Source: Candidatus Atribacteria bacterium (GTDB lineage: Bacteria; Atribacterota; Phoenicimicrobiia; Phoenicimicrobiales; Phoenicimicrobiaceae). From it: a stretch of 20,322 bases of DNA. Shown here one piece after another: positions 14,096 to 20,322 of this stretch. A program made the translations under genes and the position numbers. How positions within the stretch are numbered: position 1 is the stretch's first letter; each line of letters starts with the position of its first letter. The notes below the pieces were generated by a model, which ran no database searches, was not told where the DNA came from, and was given only the letters and a program-made list of their open reading frames with translations. The stretch lies in the NCBI GenBank assembly GCA_003513845.1, contig DOTB01000057.1:1-20322 (forward strand), given 5' to 3'.

Positions 14096-15781
14096 TTGTT
14101 GCTGGTCAAAGAAAAGAAAGAACGGATTACTTTATTATTTATATTGTCTATTATTTTTTATTTTTTATTAATTTATAGATTATACAACATCCAGATTATT
14201 CAAAGTAATAAATATAAAGAACTTGCTCAGCAAGAACATCTAACTTCGTTTTCTATTGAAGGAGAGCGAGGTAATATCTACGATAGAAATTTAAAAAAAT
14301 TAGCGGTAAACGTTAATACCAAATCTTTATTTGCTATTCCCCATCAGATACAAGAACCTCATAAAACTGCCCAACTACTTTCTTCTGTTTTAAGTTTGGA
14401 AACACGAGAAGTATTTAATAAATTAAACCAAAAAAATTCTTTTACCTGGATAAAAAGGAAATTAAATGATATAGAAGTCGAAGAAGTAAAAAAATTAAAT
14501 TTGCCGGGCCTGGATTTTCTGGACGAAAATAAAAGGTATTATCCTAAAAAAAACCTGGCTTCTAATCTATTAGGTTTTGTAGGAATTGATAACCAGGGAT
14601 TGGAGGGATTGGAATTATTTTTTGATAAGGAATTAAAGGGTTTACCCGGTTTAGCAATTTTAGAGAAAGATGCCTCTGGAGGTAAAATTCCTCTTAGTAT
14701 TAAGAGGCTTACAAATTATCAAGATGGTAATTCGATTGTTTTAACAATTGATGAGGTAATACAATATATTACTGAAGAAGCCCTGGATAAAGCTTTTTGC
14801 CAATATAAAGCGAAAACTGGCGTTGCAATTGTAATAATGCCTAAAACTGGTGAAATATTAGCTATAGCCGTAAGGCCTTCTTATGACCCCAATTATTTTG
14901 ATAGATTTTCTCAAGGTATATGGAGAAACAGGGCAATTACTGATATCTACGAACCTGGTTCAACTTTTAAAGTAATCACTATAGCCACTGCTTTAGAAGA
15001 GGGAGTAGTAAAATTAGATGATGAGTTCTATTGTAAGGGATGGATAAAATATAATGGGAATATTTTTCATGATATACACCAACATGGTTCACAAGACCTT
15101 ATCGGTATAGTGAAGAATTCCTGTAACATCGGAGTTATTCAAGTTGGAACTAGATTAGAAGAAAAAGTTTTTGAGAAATCGATAAGAAGATTTGGTTTCG
15201 GGTCACTTACCGAGATAAACTTACCAGGGGAAGTAGGTGGCCTGGTGAGAAGTACAAAAGATTGGTCAAAAATTTCATTAGCATCTTTATCTATAGGCCA
15301 GGAAATTGCTGTAACACCGATTCAATTAATAATGGCTATTTCTGCTATTGCCAATAGAGGGACACTAATGAAACCAATGATAGTCAAAGAAATTGTAGAT
15401 TCTAAACAAAATAGAGTTAAAGTATTTAAGCCAAAACCCATAAGGCAGGTGGTATCTGCTGAAACAGCCTTAACTATGACTAAAATATTAGAACAAGTTG
15501 TAATTGATGGAACTGGTAAAGGTGCTAAAATTACCGGGTATAGAGTAGCGGGCAAAACTGGAACTGCCCAAAAATTTGATTTTTCCACCGGAAAATATTC
15601 TAAAAACAAATATAGTGCTCTATTTGTAGGTTATGCTCCTGTTGAGAATCCACAAATAGCTATTCTGGTTTTATTAGATGAGCCTCAAGGTAGCTATTAC
15701 GGGGGAATAGTCGCAGCTCCAGTTTTTCAAGAAATTGCATCCAAGGTTCTTCCTTATTTATCAATTCCTCCCAATCAGTGA
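14096..15781 (+). CDS. ftsI: Peptidoglycan D,D-transpeptidase FtsI (class B PBP, PBP3 type)
   Basis: A 561-residue septal cross-linking enzyme, anchored by one N-terminal helix (about 11-29) and facing the periplasm. The dimerisation/pedestal domain has ERGNIYDRN. The transpeptidase domain carries the three active-site motifs: S289-TFK (nucleophile and Lys292), S342-C-N344, and K487-TGT490. There is no C-terminal PASTA domain, unlike the PBPs of many firmicutes and the SpoVD type. The start is TTG at 14096, with AGGTGG 6 bases upstream; the TTG at 14099 is equally possible. Downstream, 328 bases of repeat-rich spacer separate it from murE, so read-through in the operon may be reduced here. 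Confidence 0.96.
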   Translation: MLLVKEKKERITLLFILSIIFYFLLIYRLYNIQIIQSNKYKELAQQEHLTSFSIEGERGNIYDRNLKKLAVNVNTKSLFAIPHQIQEPHKTAQLLSSVLSLETREVFNKLNQKNSFTWIKRKLNDIEVEEVKKLNLPGLDFLDENKRYYPKKNLASNLLGFVGIDNQGLEGLELFFDKELKGLPGLAILEKDASGGKIPLSIKRLTNYQDGNSIVLTIDEVIQYITEEALDKAFCQYKAKTGVAIVIMPKTGEILAIAVRPSYDPNYFDRFSQGIWRNRAITDIYEPGSTFKVITIATALEEGVVKLDDEFYCKGWIKYNGNIFHDIHQHGSQDLIGIVKNSCNIGVIQVGTRLEEKVFEKSIRRFGFGSLTEINLPGEVGGLVRSTKDWSKISLASLSIGQEIAVTPIQLIMAISAIANRGTLMKPMIVKEIVDSKQNRVKVFKPKPIRQVVSAETALTMTKILEQVVIDGTGKGAKITGYRVAGKTGTAQKFDFSTGKYSKNKYSALFVGYAPVENPQIAILVLLDEPQGSYYGGIVAAPVFQEIASKVLPYLSIPPNQ

Positions 15782-16109
15782 GTATCTCGTGTAAAATAAA
15801 GTAACAAGTAATATGTAATGAGTAATAAGATTAGATTTCTGAAATTATAAAAACAGGTACCTATTACCCACTACTTATTATATGTTATACATTACATCAT
15901 TAGTTGATTAGTTAGTTACCTGACTTATCAGAGCACTAGTTAAGAAAATAAAGGATAAAAGTCAGTAGTAACCGGATAACCGGTAAATTAAAAGATTTAA
16001 TAGGTTTTGAATTTTGATTTATGATTTTTCGCTTTTCGGTTTAAGTTTTAAATTGAAACGCAATACGCAATACGATATACTATATAAAAAATTAGAGGTA
16101 ATTTATTCT
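15782..16109. repeat. Repeat-rich spacer inside the dcw operon
   Basis: About 330 bases between ftsI and murE without a credible gene. In order: an imperfect inverted repeat, left arm 15801-15829 (GTAATGAGTAATAAG) and right arm about 15861-15895 (CTATTACCCACTACTTATT); the TTAGTTAGTTACCT word at about 15908-15921, followed by CTAGTTAAGAAAAT, shared with 20022-20056; a small palindrome ACCGGATAACCGGT (15971-15984); and a heptamer repeat ACGCAATACGCAATACGA (16058-16075). This looks like several layers of short repeats inserted in one permissive site. Confidence 0.75.
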
Positions 16110-17603
16110 ATGAAGCTGAGTGAATTAATCAGCAGTTTAGAGATTAAAGAAATTAATGGTGATTTAAATTTAGATATAAAAGGAATTAGTCATAACTCTC
16201 GAAAGGTAACGAGAGGTTATTTATTTGTATGTATAAAAGGTTTTGTTTTTGATGGACATTGCTTTATTGATGAAGCTGTTAATAAAGGTGCTATTGCTTT
16301 AGTGGTAGAACAAGAAGTTTGTCCACCACGGCCAGACATTACTATTATAAAAGTAGCTGACACTCGTCGGGCCTTATCTCTTTTGGCTAATCAGTTTTAT
16401 GGATTTCCTTCCCGAAAACTAAAATTAATTGGAGTTACTGGCACAAACGGTAAAACTACAATAGCTTATATGTTAAGGGCTATTTTTTGTGAAGCAGGGT
16501 ATAAAACCGGATTGTTAAGTACAGCTCAAAACATAATTGGTGATAATATTAATACCTCTTATATGACTACTATGGAATCAATTGACCTACAAAAAAGCCT
16601 TAAAGAAATGGTTGAGCAAAAGAATGAGTATGCAGTAATGGAAGTATCTTCTCATGCGTTAGCGCTATCTCGAATAGTAGGATGCGACTTTGATGTGGCT
16701 ATTTTTACTAATATCAGTAATGAACATTTTGAAATTCATAAAAACTTTACTAATTATTTAGAAGCGAAGAAAAAATTATTCTTACATTTAAATGACAGCA
16801 GTAAAGAAGATTCAAAGAAGTTTGCAGTAATTAATATTGATGAAGAACATAGTCAGGAATTTATTGATTGCAATAGAGTTAATTTAATTACCTATGGTAT
16901 AAAAGAAAGAGCAGAGGTTAGAGCAACAAACATAGAAATTAACTTACAAAATTCTTCGTTTATTGCGGAAACCCCTTCAGGCAAAGTTAAAATATTTTTA
17001 AATTTTAGCGGAAAATATAACATATATAATGCTTTAGCTGCTATAGCAGTGGCTATTACTCAAGGTATTTCTCTTGAGAAAATTTCTAAGGCTTTGAGTA
17101 AATTTAACGGAGCTCCAGGTAGATACAAATTACTCGATTTTGGACAAAATTATACTATCATTGTAGATTTTGCCCACAATTATCACGGATTAGGGAATAT
17201 ACTGCGGAATTTACGTACTTTTGCCGAACATCATATTATTACAGTATTTGGACATGGTGGAGAGAAATATAACAAGGTAAGAGCCATCATTGGAGAAGTC
17301 ATAGGCACATACAGTGACTATGTCATCATAACTGCAGATAACCCCAAAAGCGAAGATCCTTTAAAAATTGCTCAGGAGATTGAAGAAGGAGTGAAAAAGA
17401 CAGATAAAAACTATGTTATTATTGTTGACCGAGTGAAAGCGATTAAATATGCCCTGGAAAAAGCCAACCAGGGTGATATAGTTTTGATAGCCGGGAAAGG
17501 TCCTGAGAATGAGCAAATTTATCATAATAAAATAATTCATCATAATGATGAAGAAGTAGTGAAAAAAATATTAATGGAGAGAGAAAAAATTGGAAGGGCA
17601 TAA
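16110..17603 (+). CDS. murE: UDP-MurNAc-tripeptide ligase MurE, divergent
   Basis: A 497-residue cytoplasmic ligase adding the third amino acid to UDP-MurNAc-L-Ala-D-Glu. It has the N-terminal UDP-binding domain (SRKVTRGYLFV), the P-loop GTNGKTT (111-117), MEVSSHALALSRI, the modified-lysine region NYLEAKKKLF, and the C-terminal domain. Several usually strict motifs are changed: TTP is TTM, DHLDYH is EHFEIH, VDYAHTPDAL is VDFAHNYHGL, GCGGDRDxxKR is GHGGEKYNKVR, and the substrate motif DNPR is DNPK (410-413). DNPR selects meso-diaminopimelate; Lys in place of Arg leaves the substrate uncertain. I chose ATG 16110 (GAGG 12 bases upstream) over ATG 16014, because the 32 extra residues would be encoded by repeat sequence and MurE normally begins MKLSEL-like. 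It overlaps murF by 14 bases. Confidence 0.9.
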   Translation: MKLSELISSLEIKEINGDLNLDIKGISHNSRKVTRGYLFVCIKGFVFDGHCFIDEAVNKGAIALVVEQEVCPPRPDITIIKVADTRRALSLLANQFYGFPSRKLKLIGVTGTNGKTTIAYMLRAIFCEAGYKTGLLSTAQNIIGDNINTSYMTTMESIDLQKSLKEMVEQKNEYAVMEVSSHALALSRIVGCDFDVAIFTNISNEHFEIHKNFTNYLEAKKKLFLHLNDSSKEDSKKFAVINIDEEHSQEFIDCNRVNLITYGIKERAEVRATNIEINLQNSSFIAETPSGKVKIFLNFSGKYNIYNALAAIAVAITQGISLEKISKALSKFNGAPGRYKLLDFGQNYTIIVDFAHNYHGLGNILRNLRTFAEHHIITVFGHGGEKYNKVRAIIGEVIGTYSDYVIITADNPKSEDPLKIAQEIEEGVKKTDKNYVIIVDRVKAIKYALEKANQGDIVLIAGKGPENEQIYHNKIIHHNDEEVVKKILMEREKIGRA

Positions 17604-19041
17604 AGTCAGAGAATTAATAGAAGCTATTTCGGGTAGGTTAATCCAGGGTAACCAAAATACTATAATAAATAATATTTCTATAGATAGCAGGACTTTAGTC
17701 TCTGGTGATTTATTTTTTGCCCTAATTGGGCCCCATTTTGATGGGCATAATTTTATAATAGAAGCTTTTGATAAAGGTGCAGTGGGAGCAGTAATTTGTA
17801 AAAATGTTGATAGTTTATTACACAATAAGGAAATAGGTAAAGACAAAATTATAATAGAAGTAAAAGATACTCTATTGGCTTTGCAAAATTGGTCAAAATA
17901 TTATAAAAATAGATTTAAAACTTTTAATATCTGCGTAACCGGGAGCAATGGAAAGAGCACAACAAAAGAAATAATTGCTCATATATTATTTCAGAAATTT
18001 CCTCTTTTAAAAACATCCGGGAATTACAATAATGAAATTGGAATCCCTCTTACCCTGTTGCAACTTAATAGTTCCCATAAAATATTAGTAGTAGAGATGG
18101 GGATGAGAGGGCTGGGTGAAATAAAAACTCTCACCGATTTTGTTTCCCCTAATTTAGCAGTAATAACTAATATTGGAGAGGCCCACATAGGTTTATTAGG
18201 TTCCAAAGAAAATATTTTTAAAGCCAAAACTGAATTATTACAATCATTAGACCGGGATGGGATAGCAGTTTTAAATGGTGATGATCCCTACTTCCCGGAG
18301 ATGGCGGAAATGGTCAGAGGTAAAAAGATAATCACCTTTGGTATTGAGAATAAAAGTGATATTATGGCTGGTAATATCAGCCCAGTGAGTGACCGTGGAA
18401 TGAGATTTACACTGAAAATAAAAAATACTGAAGCTAGAGAGATATTTTTTCCTTTATTAGGAATACATAATATTTATAATGCGCTTGCTGCTTCTGCAAC
18501 CGCTTTTGCCTTGAAAGTTAGCACAAATTCGATTGAAAAAGGACTATCTAATTTTAAATCTTTAGATATGCATATGCAGTTAAATACTTTTTATAATGAT
18601 ATTAAAGTATTAAATGATTCTTATAATGCCAGTCCCCTGTCAGTTAAAAGGGCCTTAGAAACTTTAGTAGAAGTTGCCAAAAACCGCAGAAAAATAGCCA
18701 TTTTGGGAGATATGCTTGAATTAGGTGAAAAAACTAATATTTATCACCAGGAAATTGGAAAAGAAATAGCAAAATTATCTATTGATACATTAATAACTGT
18801 TGGTGAAGGAGGCAGAATAATTGCTCAATCTTCTAAAAATGAGGGGATGGCAAAAGAACAGATCTTTTCCTTTGAAAAGAATGATAAGAAATATTTATCT
18901 AAAAAGTTATTAAGTTTAATTAAACCCGGGGATTTTATTTTACTAAAAGGTTCACGAGATATGCAAATGGAGGATATTTTGCAATTTTGGCAGGAAGAGT
19001 ATAAAAAAAAGTCTCAAACCCAGGGGGGACAGAATGACTAA
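17590..19041 (+). CDS. murF: UDP-MurNAc-tripeptide--D-Ala-D-Ala ligase MurF
   Basis: A 483-residue cytoplasmic ligase that adds D-Ala-D-Ala to complete the UDP-MurNAc-pentapeptide. Motifs: IDSRTLVSGDLFFAL in the UDP-binding domain, P-loop GSNGKSTTKE (118-127), TSGNYNNEIGIPLTLL, NIGEAHIGLLGSKENIFKAK with the modified lysine, LNDSYNASPLS and GDMLELGE. All are well preserved, in contrast to the MurE before it. The start is TTG (17590), 14 bases inside murE, with GGAGAGAG about 6 bases upstream; the protein then begins like other MurF. The end overlaps mraY by 8 bases, so murE-murF-mraY are probably translationally coupled. Confidence 0.97.
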   Translation: MEGHKVRELIEAISGRLIQGNQNTIINNISIDSRTLVSGDLFFALIGPHFDGHNFIIEAFDKGAVGAVICKNVDSLLHNKEIGKDKIIIEVKDTLLALQNWSKYYKNRFKTFNICVTGSNGKSTTKEIIAHILFQKFPLLKTSGNYNNEIGIPLTLLQLNSSHKILVVEMGMRGLGEIKTLTDFVSPNLAVITNIGEAHIGLLGSKENIFKAKTELLQSLDRDGIAVLNGDDPYFPEMAEMVRGKKIITFGIENKSDIMAGNISPVSDRGMRFTLKIKNTEAREIFFPLLGIHNIYNALAASATAFALKVSTNSIEKGLSNFKSLDMHMQLNTFYNDIKVLNDSYNASPLSVKRALETLVEVAKNRRKIAILGDMLELGEKTNIYHQEIGKEIAKLSIDTLITVGEGGRIIAQSSKNEGMAKEQIFSFEKNDKKYLSKKLLSLIKPGDFILLKGSRDMQMEDILQFWQEEYKKKSQTQGGQND

Positions 19042-19987
19042 CTGGATATTAATAGTTTTAGTTTCTTTTTTAATACCTCTTATTATTTCACCACTTTTTA
19101 TCAATTATTTAAAGAAACATAATATTGGACAGAGGATTCGTCAGGAAGGGCCAGATCTTCATCAACATAAGATGGGCACACCGACAATGGGAGGAATTGT
19201 CATTATCCTTACTTTAATATTAGTTATTATATTTTTTGTTCCCCACAATAATTATATTTTGTGGTCATTAATTATCACTATTGGTTTTGGGGCTGTTGGC
19301 TTAGTAGATGATTTAATAAAACTTTTTAAGAAAAGGTCCTTAGGCCTTTATACCTGGCAAAAGTTATTTCTCCAAATTGCCTTTGCTCTTATAGTGGTAT
19401 ATTACGTTCAAAAAGTTACCAACCTGGACACAGAAATTTATCTTCCTTTTTTAAAAAGCAGTATAGATTTGAGTAGAGCCTTTACTCCTTTTGCTATTTT
19501 AGTAATGATTAGTACAGTTAATGCAGTGAATCTGACTGATGGTTTAGATGGATTGGCTACGGGATTAATATTTATTGCTATGATTATTTTTGCTCTAATT
19601 GCCTATATCCAGAATATTTGGTCTATGAGCCTTTTTGCTTTGATAGTTGCTTTTTCATCTCTTGGTTTTTTAATCTATAATTTTTTCCCGGCCCAGGTAT
19701 TTTTGGGAGATGTGGGTTCTTTTGCCTTAGGTGGGGCACTTGCTTCAATAGCTATATTTACTAAAACAGAATTATTTTTATTAATAATTGGCGGAGTATT
19801 TGTTATTGAGACTCTATCAGTGATTTTTCAAGTAATTTCTGTAAAACTGAGGAAAAAATTATTATTTAAAATGAGCCCAATTCATCATCATTTTGAAATT
19901 TGTGGATGGAAAGAACCGAAGATTATTATTAGATTTTGGGCTATAGGGGTAATTCTGGCTTTTATAGGAATAGCTAGTATTTTTTGA
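19034..19987 (+). CDS. mraY: Phospho-N-acetylmuramoyl-pentapeptide transferase MraY
   Basis: A 317-residue polytopic inner membrane enzyme (about ten helices) that transfers phospho-MurNAc-pentapeptide to undecaprenyl phosphate, making lipid I. Signatures: HKMGTPTMGGI near the start, the Asp pair in GLVDDLIK, NLTDGLDGLATG (166-177), FLGDVGS and the cytoplasmic PIHHHFE-CGWKE loop near the end. Length is within the family range. It starts 8 bases inside murF with a strong ribosome binding site (GGGGGG, about 19023-19028). The next expected dcw gene, murD, is not found downstream in the window; a repeat and a minus-strand frame are there instead. Confidence 0.98.
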   Translation: MTNWILIVLVSFLIPLIISPLFINYLKKHNIGQRIRQEGPDLHQHKMGTPTMGGIVIILTLILVIIFFVPHNNYILWSLIITIGFGAVGLVDDLIKLFKKRSLGLYTWQKLFLQIAFALIVVYYVQKVTNLDTEIYLPFLKSSIDLSRAFTPFAILVMISTVNAVNLTDGLDGLATGLIFIAMIIFALIAYIQNIWSMSLFALIVAFSSLGFLIYNFFPAQVFLGDVGSFALGGALASIAIFTKTELFLLIIGGVFVIETLSVIFQVISVKLRKKLLFKMSPIHHHFEICGWKEPKIIIRFWAIGVILAFIGIASIF

Positions 19988-20007
19988 AAAAACTGCTTGG
20001 TGATTTA

Positions 20008-20056
20008 TTAGATAGTTAATTGGTTAGTTAGTTACCTAGTTAGCTGGTTAAGAAAA
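20008..20056. repeat. GTTAG-type short repeat after mraY
   Basis: A run rich in TTAGTTAGTTACCTAG, GTTAATTGG and GCTGGTTAAG units. It shares TTAGTTAGTTACCT and a following TGGTTAAGAAAAT-like segment with the ftsI-murE spacer (15908-15948), and the TTAGTTAGTTAC core with the rnpB insertion. Confidence 0.65.
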
Positions 20057-20289
20057 TTAATGTCAAACAAACTAACTGTGTAACGGTTATATGACAAATA
20101 AAAGCCTACCACCTTTTTATCACTTGCTTGGGGTAGCTCAAAGGGAATCTTCTTAATCAATTGGAGATAATCAGAAGGCTCCCCAGATATCATTGCTCTT
20201 TCTCTTTGAGTATAAACATAAAGGACCTCTTTTTCTAAATCCCATTTCGGTAGGGTAAAGCGGGGGATATAAGCAGGGTCATGGATCAT
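20032..20289 (-). CDS. Short unidentified protein (85 residues)
   Basis: An open frame from ATG 20289, preceded by AGGGAG about 7 bases upstream and by an in-frame stop, ending at 20032. The protein is soluble and mixed in charge (PRFTLPKWDLEKEVLYVYTQ), with no motif I recognise and no membrane segment. Its last residues (NQLTR) are encoded by the repeat at 20008-20056, so the C-terminus may have been replaced and the frame may be the remnant of a longer gene. It runs against the dcw operon. Confidence 0.35.
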   Translation of the reverse strand: MIHDPAYIPRFTLPKWDLEKEVLYVYTQRERAMISGEPSDYLQLIKKIPFELPQASDKKVVGFYLSYNRYTVSLFDINFLNQLTR

Positions 20290-20322
20290 CCTCTTGCTCC
20301 CTATCTGGTTCTAACCCGAGGT

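Noticed and set aside
15322..15609. Minus-strand open frame of 95 residues inside ftsI
   Set aside because: Antisense to the transpeptidase domain; no independent support.

Overview
This is a 20.3 kb, very AT-rich bacterial chromosome segment. It uses TTG start codons freely (the zinc-ribbon protein, FtsI and MurF) and carries a type A-like RNase P RNA, which argues against a Bacillus-type (type B) firmicute. My best guess is a deep-branching, probably anaerobic, low-GC lineage such as Atribacterota or a relative. That is an impression from codon use, gene order and protein style; nothing here proves it.

Layout. 1-1180: a decayed IS481-like transposase (minus strand) with its centre deleted. 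1184-1474: a stand-alone NifU-type Fe-S scaffold gene with its own terminator. 1475-1823: non-coding DNA with a palindromic repeat. 1824-10208: a plus-strand cluster of four genes. These are a 1641-residue multidomain protein (HD hydrolase, helical solenoid, NadD-like nucleotidyltransferase, acetyltransferase-like region and a phosphoribosyltransferase-like end), a divergent lactate/malate-dehydrogenase-fold protein, a flavodoxin-fold oxidoreductase, and rlmN. 10252-10486: a tRNA with anticodon CAT, with a clear promoter and terminator. 10533-11246: a coiled-coil zinc-ribbon protein. 11299-11758: rnpB, carrying an unusual hairpin of about 100 nt built from repeat-like sequence. 12035-19987: the division and cell-wall (dcw) operon mraZ-rsmH-ftsL-ftsI-murE-murF-mraY, preceded by a three-box MraZ operator. 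19988-20322: a repeat and a short unidentified minus-strand gene where murD would be expected.

How the genes work together. The dcw operon supplies division proteins (FtsL, FtsI) and the cytoplasmic and first membrane steps of peptidoglycan precursor synthesis (MurE, MurF, MraY), under probable MraZ autoregulation. rlmN, the tRNA and rnpB are translation and RNA-processing genes. The giant protein and the two redox-type proteins after it look like a functional module, possibly in nucleotide or NAD-type cofactor metabolism. That role is inferred only from domain content and adjacency.

The observations most worth checking are the giant multidomain protein with a modified nucleotidyltransferase motif, its two redox-fold neighbours with long N-terminal extensions, the repeat-derived helix in RNase P RNA, the MurE with altered substrate-site motifs, and a small family of interspersed repeats that also sits inside and at the end of the dcw operon.
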